Origin: Chrysomallon squamiferum
Taxonomy: Eukaryota > Mollusca > Gastropoda > Neomphalida > Peltospiridae
Direction of reading: 5' to 3'
Assembly (NCBI GenBank): GCA_012295275.1
Contig: CM022673.1
Location: 27,547,261 to 27,587,260 of the forward strand
DNA length: 40,000 nucleotides
Part shown: positions 21,772-32,426 of the stretch, piece after piece
Numbering within the stretch: position 1 is the stretch's first letter
How the letters are laid out: every line of letters begins with the position of its first letter
Made by a program: the position numbers and the translations under genes
Notes under the pieces: generated by a model
The model's input: only the letters and a program-made list of their open reading frames with translations
What the model was told of the DNA's origin: nothing
The model's database searches: none

Positions 21772-21798
<27 letters not shown>
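21772..21798. repeat. Poly(A) run
   Basis: About 27 consecutive A, ending at the edge of the higher-complexity island at 21800-22100. Confidence 0.95.
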
Positions 21799-21800
<2 letters not shown>

Positions 21801-21978
21801 CTTTCCACATTTGTCTGAATGATTCCTTTCAACGTGAGGCGTCCAGTACTGACTGGCGTTCGTCAGAAACTGTAATAATGAACTCGCAGACTAGTAGCGA
21901 ATCCCTGCAGAATTGTGAGAGTGAAGCGAAGCTATTGACTCGTTTTTCGCTGCCTGCTGTTTTGTCGGGTGACTGTGT

Positions 21979-22056
21979 TCACATTCTGCAAGCAGTGGGG
22001 ATTTGTCGATCACAGAATAAGTCTTTAGAAATTGCCTCACTTTCCCCGCCCGCCAT
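21979..22056 (-). promoter_or_regulatory. GC box / YY1-like site with minus-strand start codon
   Basis: The plus strand carries CCCCGCCCGCCAT (22044-22056). Read on the minus strand this is AACATGGCGGGCGGGG: a YY1-type motif around an ATG in good Kozak context (A at -3, G at +4) adjoining an Sp1-type GC box. From that ATG a 25-codon frame runs to TGA at 21979-21981 and contains a possible early donor (GAAA|GTGAGG). Promoters of housekeeping genes often have this arrangement. There is no independent evidence of transcription, and a plus-strand frame of 65 codons overlaps it. Confidence 0.2.
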
Positions 22057-22124
22057 GTTTGACCATGATTATTAAGCTTGGGGGTGGGGGGTGTTGCAGG
22101 TAGGCGAAAATCCTAATGTATTTT

Positions 22125-22790
22125 TAAAACCACGTAACCCGTGATTACTGTGGAACTGATAGCGGGGGCGACTCATTGTATTTAGTGATCAGTTGTAACC
22201 ACGTAACCACAGTTACTGTGGTGCTGGAAGAAAGAGGAGTTGGTGTGTTTTGTCACGTGTAACCATCATCATCATCATTAGTAGTAGGGTAGTGGGGATG
22301 TTTTAATTTGTTTAGTTCACTAGACGTAACCTTGTAACCACAGTTAGTGCCATGTTTGAAATATTATAGAGCGTTTTGACACTAAGTGTAACCACAGTTA
22401 ATGGTTGTATTTGGGATGTTTTAACGCATTTTGTCACCAGCTGTAACCATGTAACCAATGTTACTGGTTGTGTTTTGGGATGTATCAGTGTGCTTAGCTT
22501 CAGATGCTTTCTAGTTGCTATGGTTACTAAAAGGGTGAGAGGTTTTTTTTAATAATGAGCTGTAACCAGATAGCCATATAATCACGATTATTGTAACGTA
22601 GTAGGTGTATTCTGTGAGCACCTGTTACCGCGTAAGATGATGTTTTTACTGGCTGTTTGTCATCAATTACAGCCACGTAGGAGTAACTGTAATGCAGCGT
22701 GGGTATGCTGGTACAGTTTCTCATCAACTGTAATCGCGTAAGCTTGCTTATTTTGATATTGTAGTGTATAGCGTAACCAGTCGTTAACGG
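22125..22790 (+). repeat. Degenerate ~62 bp minisatellite (GTAACCACAGTTA core)
   Basis: The motif TGTAACC or GTAACC recurs near 22134, 22194, 22258, 22325/22333, 22386, 22442, 22561, 22623, 22728 and 22772, most spacings being 56-67 bases or about twice that. Units share a core like GTAACCAcGTAACCACAGTT, then TACTGgt, a GTTTTGGGATGTTTTAA-like middle and TTTTGTCACcAgc at the end. The copies are strongly diverged. One unit includes a perfect 15-base palindrome CCACAGTTACTGTGG (22207-22221). No protein frame runs through the array. Confidence 0.75.
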
Positions 22791-22806
22791 ACCATCATGT
22801 AGGTAC

Positions 22807-22888
<82 letters not shown>

Positions 22889-23140
22889 GTTGTTGTTGTT
22901 GTTGTTGTTGTTGTTATTGTTATTATTATTATAATGATTATTATTATTATTATATTATTGTTGTTATTATTATTATTATTGTTATTATTATTATTATTAT
23001 TATAATGATTATTATTATTATTATTATTATAATGATTATTATTATTATTATTATTATAATGATTATTATTATTATTATTATTATTGTTCTTCTTGTTCTT
23101 CTTGTTCTTGTTCTTGTTCTTCTTCTTCTTGTAATTATTA
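22807..23140. repeat. ATT / GTT / TTC trinucleotide tract, ~330 bp
   Basis: A pure ATT run (22807-22886), then GTT units, ATT blocks punctuated by ATAATGATT (about 22931, 23002, 23030 and 23057), and TTC/TTG units to about 23131. The repeated ATAATGATT(ATT)n blocks give a higher-order period of about 28 bases at 23002-23085. Confidence 0.97.
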
Positions 23141-24190
23141 TTATTTTAAACTAAGTCTTGTCATCGTTTAGAAATCTTTGTTATACAGTGGGTTTGTGCT
23201 AGCGTGTCTTATTGCCAGCTACAGCACAGTAAGCGAGTAATGACGTCTTGTCGTAGAATTGTCGTAGAATTGCAAATACGTGGAAAAGATGTCGGGCAAC
23301 ACGTTACGTGGCTGTTTGATTGTATTTTTGAATTAAGTACAGAAAAAGAGTGCAAATCATGATTAATTAGAAACTGCAATAAGGCTGTCGAGTTGTACGG
23401 AAGCAGCCATTTCTTCTAATGGAGAGGCAGAGGAAACATAAAAATGCTGTGAACAAAGGGACGAATGAATGAATGAAAGAACAAAACAACGAAAAAAAGA
23501 ACGAATTAATCAGTGAAAGAATTGACTGGAAGGATAAAAATGGATATTTCTTTAACAGTTATAAAATATAATGATTTTTAAATTCTGGTCAGTTTGTATA
23601 ATGACATATACCCGAACAGTTGTAACAGTTAATAAGTAATTAATATTTCCATTCTGTTAATGTTTATAGTCTGTAGACTGGTATACAGGTTATGAAATAC
23701 ATTATAAATAATTAAACTCTTTACTTACAGTATAAAAAACATATATACCAATTAAAATAAATCATAATATCGGAGATATTCCTGCTCAAAATTCTTTTTT
23801 ATTTCACAAAGAAAACAAATGGAATAGATGGCAACAAACAAAAGTAAAAAAAAACTATATTAAATAATAAGAACTAATAATATTTTAATAATAATAATAA
23901 CGACCGAGTTATCTCCTAAACCACACTGACTAAAATGGCTATGAAGCTCGAAAGTAACGGACCAAAAAATAAAAACGTTCACTGAAACTTCTCCTGTTCC
24001 TGCAGAGAGCAAATAAATGTCAGAAAGAGAGGAATTGGACAAGTGATAGTGTTAGTTTATTATTTAGTGGCCTGACACGTGTGTTCAGGTTACAGGTTAA
24101 ACACCACAGCGAGTACAGAGAGGCAACAGGTTTCTGTCCTAACTGTGAGCCTGTTTTTAATGAATAGTATTTGTTTTATGTGCTAGTTCA
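23141..24190. other. Unique AT-rich sequence, no gene seen
   Basis: About 1 kb, with a GAAT/GAAC patch (23461-23500) and an AAT patch (23884-23900). It is otherwise non-repetitive. No supported coding frame. Confidence 0.5.
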
Positions 24191-24193
24191 AAT

Positions 24194-24197
<4 letters not shown>

Positions 24198-24270
<73 letters not shown>

Positions 24271-24415
24271 GAAAGAGATAGATGAGAGATGGAGAAAGAA
24301 AGAAAGAAAGGACAGACCAGAGAGAAAGGCAAAGAAAGAAAGTAAAAGACTGAAACAGAGATATAAAGAGAGGAAAAGAAAAAAAGAAAGAAAAAAAAGA
24401 GAGAGGAATAAGAAA
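24198..24415. repeat. GA microsatellite with purine-rich tail
   Basis: A GA run of about 70 bases (24198-24267), then GAAA, AGAG and GATA-containing purine-rich sequence to about 24415. Confidence 0.96.
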
Positions 24416-24738
24416 GTTAAAGACGAATGAGATAAGATACTTAGAGAGAAAATATTTGTTTATAGTAGGTCATAACGAACTGATACAAAAGTCCAGTTTC
24501 CTCTGAATAAATTTCATCTTATAAACTATTCTGAGGTAATCAGCAGACTGTACTTTAACTGTAACTTGAATCAATATTTTAATTTGGCCTGAAAACACTA
24601 TCAATAATTTAAGCTAAATATCTTATTTAATAAACTAGCTGCACTCAGTAATGGAATAATAATTATTTGTAATTAACATAGAGCTAAAGCCGCATTTGTT
24701 CTTTACAATTTCCTGTCACTTTTTTTACCTGTAGTAAT

Positions 24739-24758
24739 TTTTTTTTTTTTTTTTTTTA
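24739..24758. repeat. Poly(T) run
   Basis: About 20 consecutive T, followed by AAAAAA. Confidence 0.92.
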
Positions 24759-24759
24759 A

Positions 24760-26185
24760 AAAACGTTAATCAGATTTCTTTCTGAACTTTATTTAACTCT
24801 AATCGCTTCAAAAGACGTAATGTTGATTACCATTCAAAAGAAAAGCCATCTTCAAATTTCACTTTTATCAAGTTAAAAACATTACACAGTGCCACCACGA
24901 GAATTCCTTTCGTCTACAACAAACGTATCGTCAAAGAAGATCTACGGAGAATAATTTTATTTTAATTACACTGAGAACAGAAAATGAGCATCTAACAAAC
25001 ACACAAAATGTCAGAGCTTTAACGACAGTGAAACTGCGCAGTCGCTGTAATCAGCAATAAATGGCTTTCCTCATTACAAGACTTCCCGTAACTCACTTCT
25101 TTCTGCCGCTAATTCGAAACGTATAAACTTTCTTTTTCGTCGTGTCTTTGTTTGATATATTTCTCTGTTGTTGTAAATGCAAATGCATACAGACTTTTTA
25201 TGTCAAATGTTAAAGAGAAAAGCTGAGATTTCATAGGGTCGTATGATCGAACCATTTCGCTGTTCTCTTTGGACTTTTTCTCCCCAGTCAGTAACCTTAA
25301 AGGCCGTGATTTGTTATTTCCAACCCACGGGAAGGTGCATATAACGAGCTGCGTGTTGCTTGTGGCTGTTTGTTTTCTTTCTTGTTTATGTATATATATA
25401 AATGTACGTATGTATGTGTGTATAATAAATAGTTCTGGATCACGTGTGCCCCATATGCTGAAGATATCATTAAATAAGTTAGGTTATTTAAACTGAAGAG
25501 CTCGCCAAAAGAGTGCGGTAACACTGAATTACTGATTGTAAATAAGATTTGGAAGGTAGTATCACTGTTTCTTAATAACACTAGGTCATATGAATTAAAT
25601 TAGAGTTTAATTTGACATTTTGAATATGATAATACATTAAACTTGTTAATTTAAAACTTTTAATTATATATTTTTAATACTGCATCGTAAATTTGTATAA
25701 AATATTTAAATTTTACTTCAAAAATATATGTATTAGAAACTTAACTTTTACATTTGAAATTTTTAATAAAATATTTAAATTTCTCCTTTAAATTGCTATA
25801 AGGTTATCGACAAAAAGACTTTATGAAATAGTTCCCTAATTCGAGAATAATCTGATTTAAATCTGAAACATTTTTAGGACAAAGAACTGATAAAATGTAA
25901 TTAGCTGTTAGCTAAATCGCTGTTGGTTTTAAAACCTTGACGTCAAAGGTTCTACAGAAGTCGTATGATATTCGTTAAAATCGGCTTACAGGACTATAAA
26001 TATTACTTAAAATCCACCCACTTTAATCAGAGAGAACTGGCAAACAGTTCGGAAATCTAATAAAAAGGAAGACAAAACATACAGAAACAAACAAAACAAA
26101 ACCAAAAAAAAAAAAGAAAAAAGAACAAAAGAAAAAAAAAGAAATGATAAACGGCAGGTTTTAAAACAGACTGAAGTAAAGGAGT
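24760..26185. other. Unique AT-rich sequence, no confirmed gene
   Basis: Non-repetitive sequence for 1.4 kb. At about 25087 a minus-strand donor (GAA|GTGAGTTAC) is preceded by about 22 open codons with a weak acceptor; the product would be Lys/Arg-rich and is not called. A CACGGGAAGGTGC block at 25326-25338 recurs at 17888-17900 and, shortened, at 8911-8920. Confidence 0.45.
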
Positions 26186-26250
26186 GCTCTTTGTTTGTTT
26201 GTTTGTTTATCATTATTATTATTATTTTTTGTTTGTTTGTTTATTTTTAA
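26100..26250. repeat. AAAC/AAAG and TTTG microsatellites
   Basis: An A-rich patch (26093-26145), then TTTG units (26190-26206), ATT units (26211-26226) and TTTG units again (26230-26243). Confidence 0.92.
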
Positions 26251-26453
26251 CATTTATTCTACAAATTTTGAGTCCATAGTAACTGATATATTAGTGAAGA
26301 GAAAAACAAATTTCGGAACAACGATAACAGTAGCAGAACTAAAAACAAAAAAACTACAACAGTAATAATAAAAAATAAAAATAAATAAGAACGAAAGAAA
26401 CGGTAACAAAAACAATGACAAAAGAACAACCAACAATTATAACAACAAAAACA

Positions 26454-26556
<103 letters not shown>

Positions 26557-26990
26557 AATAAGAACTCACAACAAATATTTTCAACACCACCTCCTGAACA
26601 TACAAACAACTACCAAAACGTTATAATCAGATTTAAACAACACAGACAGAACGAATGACTAAATGACAACACAAATCTGTTCTTAACTGTGAATCCAGAT
26701 CTTACTACATATCAGTGAAACGAGGAATGAAGCCCACTAATTACTTTACAAGCTATATTCTTACCGATTAGCAACAAGGTATCATTTCTATGCGCCTTCC
26801 CATGAACAGCCTGTGTGATAAACAGTTCGTGATGCAACAGTTGGAACAGAACATAGGCCAGAGATAGAGGAAGAGATTAAACAGTAATTGTACAGTGATT
26901 GAAGGAACAACGACAATCAGTTTTGTTGTTTGAGAATGAAAACATTACTGAAATACCTCTGGGAAATCAAATGAAATTACAATTTTTTTT
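26557..26990. other. Unique AT-rich sequence, no gene seen
   Basis: Non-repetitive sequence leading up to the exon candidate at 26997. Nothing else is supported. Confidence 0.5.
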
Positions 26991-26996
26991 TTACAG

Positions 26997-27050
26997 GAAG
27001 ACGAGGTTGCCAAGAAAGCAGTTTTGCGTAAAATCATCACAGATTGTTGA
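26997..27050 (+). CDS. Candidate terminal exon (unknown gene)
   Basis: A strong acceptor (aattttttttttacag, AG at 26995-26996) is followed in frame 0 by 17 codons and TGA at 27048-27050; the peptide is EDEVAKKAVLRKIITDC. It is charged and helix-like. After the same acceptor the frame entered with one split base stays open for about 41 codons to TGA at 27121-27123, with the start KTRLPRKQFCVKSSQIVEMF. So even if the acceptor is used the frame is uncertain. Short length makes chance likely. Confidence 0.15.
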   Translation, partial: EDEVAKKAVLRKIITDC

Positions 27051-27166
27051 AATGTTTGGTTCACGTAGCAGGCATGAATCTGGCGCGTTTTGTATTCAGT
27101 ATTCTCGGTTTTGTTTGGAGTGAAATCTTTAAATAGCATAGTATTCATAAAGCAGCTACACACACA

Positions 27167-27183
27167 AAAATACACACACATAT

Positions 27184-27246
<63 letters not shown>
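27167..27246. repeat. CA microsatellite
   Basis: Decayed CA units then a pure CA run (27188-27246), followed by an A/C-rich patch to about 27310. Confidence 0.97.
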
Positions 27247-27249
<3 letters not shown>

Positions 27250-27700
27250 CCCCTTTAAAAATAACAACAAAATTCACCCAAAATTATAACAAAACAAAAA
27301 ACAACAAAACCATGCAACTATGAAACAAAGAAATCAAGTTAATTAATTATAAGAGTTTAAAGAAATATCTCGATAGGAATATTTCTGTTATGTTTTCTTG
27401 TGGATTTAATACACCACCGAAACAAAATCTATTTAAATTATTATTATTATTTTTTTTACTTCGTTTACAGGTACATTATTACCTTAGAGGTTAAAATATG
27501 ATAACAATTAATTATTGAAGCGTAGAGATATAAATTTCAATTGTTCGATGTAGACATCACCCTCATGGCTGGTGATTAACCACTCCCACACAGCCGCATA
27601 GTGCAGGCTTTGAAGAGGCCGTTTAGGAATTGATGGCGAGTCAAGACAATATCGGTTTTAATTTCTTTTAAGAAACAGCCCGCGGAATGATTTGTAGAGG
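27247..27700. other. Unique AT-rich sequence, acceptor-donor motif
   Basis: No gene is seen. A T-rich tract ending tacttcgtttacag is followed immediately by GTACAT (junction 27470/27471), an acceptor directly abutting a weak donor. Confidence 0.4.
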
Positions 27701-27703
27701 TAC

Positions 27704-28222
<519 letters not shown>

Positions 28223-28720
28223 TAAATGAGTACAGGGTAAGTTAAGTAAGGTCGAAGTTAAAGGTCTAAGTCAAAAGTCTAATATATTTCTTATTACGAA
28301 CCTCAGTGCTTGTGAAAAAGCTTATATTAAACGCCAGACTGTTTTTATTTCAAAGGTTTGACGCGTGTTTAACTATAATTATATCAAAAGTTATTTTTCT
28401 TTGAAAGGACAAACTGTTTCATTAAAGGTCTCACTTGTACTTTTTTAAACATCCAAACTCTAACTCTATATAGTTGTTTTTTGGTATTTTTTTGGATGTG
28501 ATCTTGAAACTGACACTAAATCAAACTTCTCAATAGGAAGCTTTTTGAAAAAACAAAAAGGAAGTTTCACATTAAGGAAAAGTATGTCTTTCCTTTAAAA
28601 GCCATTTCTTAAATTAACAGCCCTCGATATGTGGGTGTTTTGTCTGTTTTTAATTTTTATATATTTAATTTTTTTTGAAAAGCACAAATTTTACACTAAA
28701 GGTCATATTATATATGCTTT
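28223..28720. other. Unique AT-rich sequence, no gene seen
   Basis: It begins with a donor-like CAGG|GTAAGTTAAG (28237) just after the GA block but has no open frame with a recognisable start. The rest is AT-rich and non-repetitive. Confidence 0.45.
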
Positions 28721-28764
28721 GCATGGGGGAAAATAATAAAAAGATAAAACTCAAACAAACAAAC

Positions 28765-28909
28765 AAATCAAAAATTAAAAAAAAAAAAAAAAAAAACCTA
28801 AAAACAACAAAAAAACAACAACAAAAAAAAAAAAAAAAAAAAAAAAACAATAAAAAAGCAACAAAAAACCCCAAGCTAACAAACAATAACAAACAGATTA
28901 AATATAAGG

Positions 28910-28944
<35 letters not shown>
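28765..28944. repeat. A-rich region with three poly(A) runs
   Basis: A runs at 28777-28796, 28825-28846 and 28910-28944 within AAC-rich sequence. Confidence 0.95.
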
Positions 28945-28946
<2 letters not shown>

Positions 28947-29029
28947 ACAATGCCTGTTACATTTAAAAGTCAAAAATAGACGTTTTCAAGAAAATGCTTT
29001 TTAAAACGAAGTTAACGTCTAGACTTAAT

Positions 29030-29400
29030 TACCACCGACTTCCTTTTCGTGATTTCCAGCTAATTGTCACCCATTTTCAGCTCCAAGAGGCGACGATCAA
29101 AGAAAACGTGTCCGTAAAAACAAAGCACTTGCGTCCGTTTTAGTGTCCGTAAATTGGTGCGTTGATCAAGTGGTTAGCTTTGACACTTAGTGCAAGAGTA
29201 GCCCAGAGAAATCCTAGTGCACAGATGACTGGAGGACGTGAATGAACTTGACAAAACTGCTAAATTTTAGTGTGTCGTTGACGCATTATGGAAGTTTAGT
29301 ACATTTTTGAGTACATGAGGAGTGGGTGATGAATGCATTGGTAGGCAACCTGGAGTCAGATTGGAAGAACGATAATTAGATTTTTAAAAGAAATGTTAAT
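29030..29400. other. Higher-complexity stretch, no gene seen
   Basis: About 370 bases without simple repeats and with more GC than its flanks. I looked for tRNA-like A and B boxes (SINE heads) and found none convincing. Confidence 0.45.
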
Positions 29401-29570
29401 TAAACTCTTGTAAAAAACTCTTGTAGGATTTTTGTTTTTCTTATTTTTGAATTTTGAATTTATTTATCCATTTTTTTTTTTTTTATATCGCTCAAAATAT
29501 TTCAAATTAAAATGACTTAGTTTTTGGTTTGAAAGTCAAACTTGTTAATTAGAATCTGTCATGTTTACGC

Positions 29571-29572
29571 GT

Positions 29573-29603
<31 letters not shown>

Positions 29604-29870
29604 CTAAATAAAGAAATAATAATAACAATTAAAAAAAAATCGTTGAAAACAACCACAAATTAATATAGCCGCAGAAAATGTTTCTTCAAAATAAACGATA
29701 AACAACAAGAATAAGAACAGTAACAACAACAACAACAACAACAGTAATAATAAGACCTGTAGCAGTGATAATAATAATGATGATGATGATAATGAATACA
29801 GTAAAAACAATAAAGATTATGATGTAACGATGACGTAATCGTGAATGACACAAATCACCCCAAACCCCCC
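29571..29870. repeat. Poly(T), CAA and GAT/AAT patches
   Basis: T run at 29572-29603, an A-rich patch, CAA units (29722-29742), AAT and GAT units (29768-29790), and an ACCCCCCC patch near 29862-29870. Confidence 0.92.
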
Positions 29871-29949
29871 CTCAAAAACAAAAAAAAAAAAAAACCAAAC
29901 AAAAACAAAAACGAAATATAATCAAATAAAAACGAAAATAAAACCAAAT

Positions 29950-30780
29950 TTTAAAACCCTTTCATTTCTCTGTTTGATCTTTTATTAGAAATTCATTTTC
30001 TAAAAAACTTTCCAACAAAGAAAAACAAAATGAATATTCCAAGGTTTCCGGAAAACTGCCAGGAATAATTACAATTATAAAACCCATGCTGCTTATTAAA
30101 ATCCACGCTGATCTTAAAACAACAAAAATTAATGACTAATAGAGCTGCTGAAAATAAATTTGAAGAATCCATAACAGATGTTAATTTGCAAACAACAGTA
30201 AATAAACGTCAAACTTTTATATCAAATTAATCAAATACATAGTTTAGGAGGGAACTTGATTGAAACACAAAGAATATTATGTTACAACATCAGTTCTTCT
30301 TAGTGCACCCACAAGGTATTTCCAGTTCCAACCAGTGCGCAAGAACTGATGTTTCATCAGATACGGTATATACTTTCCTGCTGTCTGTGGGCAGCTCGTA
30401 TAAAGACGCCTTGCTGCTATTAATTAAAAGCAGTCCAGTGTTTGGTGAAATCAGAATTCACGCTAAAGGTTTTTTTAAAAAAAAAAAAAAAAATAATAAT
30501 AACTGGAAGAAGATAAATCATGCAAATAGGAACTTTGTTACAGACCTACGTGTCACTTGGTACAAGAAAAGTATAAATATTCAGACTGAAGTACTTTGTT
30601 TAATTATGGCATTCATGCTTCAACAGTGGATCCATTTATCATTTTTCGCGATGGAAACATTTGCTGTATAAAAATGCTGCGCAATTAATAGAGAGATGAT
30701 GCCAGAAGTGAAAGTTTTTTCAACATCTTTAATAGTTAAGAAATAAAATGAATTATGTTTACAGTGTCTGCCAATTATCT
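29950..30780. other. Unique AT-rich sequence with one hairpin
   Basis: A perfect 13-base inverted repeat AACATCAGTTCTT (30286-30298) / AAGAACTGATGTT (30341-30353) encloses a 42-base loop. A 130-codon plus-strand frame (30279-30671) covers it but includes a Lys-Asn run coded by an A/AAT tract and has no recognisable domain, so it is not called as a gene. Confidence 0.4.
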
Positions 30781-30784
30781 AGTC

Positions 30785-30785
30785 T

Positions 30786-30862
<77 letters not shown>
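30785..30862. repeat. AT/CA microsatellite
   Basis: A short AT run (30787-30801), a CA run of about 58 bases (30801-30858) and TATA. Confidence 0.97.
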
Positions 30863-30863
<1 letters not shown>

Positions 30864-30968
30864 CTGTCTTTTTGTAAGAAAAGTAGAAAGATTACGTAAT
30901 AATATAAAATTTAAATTTTTATTTTTATTTATTTATTTTTTTGTCTTAGATGTCTTTTTCTTGATAAT

Positions 30969-31075
30969 ATATACACACGTACCTACATACCTTATATACA
31001 TGCATGCATATAGGTATACATACATTCACACACACACACACACACACACATACATACACACACACATTCACACCT
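30969..31075. repeat. Degenerate ATAC / CA microsatellite
   Basis: ATAC, GCAT and CACA units, including a pure CA run at about 31027-31051. Confidence 0.92.
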
Positions 31076-31079
31076 TTAT

Positions 31080-31785
31080 ATTTAAATAATTATACATACT
31101 TGAATAGAGACTAAGATCAAATTTTATCAAACAGATCTTTTCTTCGATCGTGCTTTCTGTCGATGATAAAAAACCTGCTTAAAACAAAAAACCAGAAAAG
31201 CTTTTGTAATATTGCATTGTTCGTTCATTTTCGGTTTTGAGGTCCTGGACTTAAATCAGATAAAAAGAATATTTTAGACAGTACTGATACAATTTCGTAT
31301 TTAACCCTCGGGCTTGAGTAGTCCCAGCCTGGTAGTAATAAAACTAGCGCTCGTGACAGACACAAATTTAGTAACCAAAAACAAAACGGATCCGGATCAA
31401 AAAATTAATTAAGCTGAACAGGAAAGATAAAAACTACACTTAGGCTGGGTATAAATTAGTCGTTGAAAGCGACGATGTACAATTATTTGAATTTGAAAGA
31501 GGCTTGAATATCTTGTTCTCTGCAAAGCACGCAATAAACTGATTTTACCCAGTTACGCTAAACCTTATTTTCCTGCTTTTTTCCAATTACGGTTTTCCTG
31601 CCCGTGGCAAAGTTAGTAGGTCTTTGGGTCAGCTGTTTAGGCCATTCAGGATTCGCCTCCAGCGTAAAGTTGTCACTGATGTTTGTCCTCGAAGACAGTC
31701 TGAGTCATTATCGGCTTGTTGTTGTAATACTTACCAGAGCTTTGTTGTTCTATTTGTGAAAATCTTATTGGGATTAAAAAGTAAG
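31080..31785. other. Mostly unique sequence, no confirmed gene
   Basis: A minus-strand donor-like CTG|GTAAGTAT (31734) and a plus-strand donor-like AAA|GTAAGTTT (about 31781) both lie at the right-hand edge. Two plus-strand frames are open across about 31570-31780, but no frame has both a good acceptor and recognisable content. Confidence 0.4.
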
Positions 31786-31789
31786 TTTA

Positions 31790-31921
31790 AAAAAAAAAAA
31801 AAAATAAAAAAAAAAAAAAAAAAAAAAAAAAATAAAATAAGAAGAAATAAACAAAATACGTATATATTGAAAACAAAACAAAACAGAACATAATATTCAT
31901 AAAGTCACACAAAAACAAAAA

Positions 31922-31963
<42 letters not shown>

Positions 31964-31966
31964 TTG
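31790..31966. repeat. Poly(A) pair, A-rich and CA/AT tracts
   Basis: A runs (31790-31804 and 31806-31831), AAAC-rich sequence, then a CA run (31924-31953) and TATATATA. Confidence 0.95.
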
Positions 31967-32009
31967 GGTTTTGTTATTATATATTAAAATTTAAAAGTTA
32001 ACCATTTAA

Positions 32010-32175
32010 AACAAAACAAAGCAAAATCTGTGAAAAAAATAAAACAAAGTAAAAAAATGTAAAATATCATAAAAGAATAAAAAAGCTTCAAAAAAAAAAA
32101 AAAAATAAAAAAAATATATGTGAAAAAAATAAAAATAAAAATAACAAACAAACAAAACAACCCCAAAAAAAAATA
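32010..32175. repeat. A-rich low-complexity region
   Basis: AAAC, AAAT and poly(A) (32090-32105) sequence without a fixed period. Confidence 0.85.
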
Positions 32176-32281
32176 TAACCTAGTACTTTTATCTTCACCT
32201 TTCGAGTTATAAAAGAAATGATTTACATAGCAACACACCCTGTTGAAGTCGCTGGGTGCCGTTTTGAAAACAATAACTGTA

Positions 32282-32312
32282 TGACGTCATTCGTTTATCT
32301 CATTATGACGTC
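32282..32312 (+). promoter_or_regulatory. Palindromic CRE with second near-CRE
   Basis: TGACGTCA at 32282-32289 is followed 24 bases later by TGACGTCT (32306-32313). Each is preceded by AT and followed by T/TAC, giving a short direct repeat ATGACGTC. Paired CREs are known in cAMP-responsive enhancers. There is no TATA-like box close by, so function is uncertain. Confidence 0.25.
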
Positions 32313-32383
32313 TACGGATTTACGTAGTAAAGAAAAAATATATCGAGACGGTAACAGAATTTTCTTTATAAAATTGGACGATA

Positions 32384-32426
32384 ACAACAACAACAATAAT
32401 AATGATGATGATGATGATGATGATAA
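32384..32426. repeat. AAC/AAT/GAT microsatellite
   Basis: ACAACAACAATAATAATGAT then GAT units. On the plus strand it gives Asn-Asp runs inside a 94-codon frame (32218-32502) which I do not call as a gene. Confidence 0.93.

Noticed and set aside
22079-22105. G-quadruplex near GGGGGTGGGGGG
   Set aside because: Only two long G runs are close together; four suitable runs are not present.
25087-25170. Minus-strand Lys/Arg-rich exon candidate before GTGAGTTAC
   Set aside because: The acceptor lacks a pyrimidine tract and the basic product is what A-rich DNA gives by chance.
29150-29260. tRNA-like or SINE-head sequence
   Set aside because: TGGTTAGC resembles part of an A box, but no B box or cloverleaf follows at the proper distance.
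30279-30671. 130-codon plus-strand frame
   Set aside because: It contains a Lys/Asn run from an A/AAT tract, no domain is recognised and there is no supporting splice or promoter signal.
31570-31790. Plus-strand hydrophobic frame and nearby GTAAGTTT donor, plus a minus-strand GTAAGTAT donor with a 15-base microexon
   Set aside because: The open frame does not fit the donor, hydrophobicity follows from T-rich DNA, and the microexon acceptor is poor.
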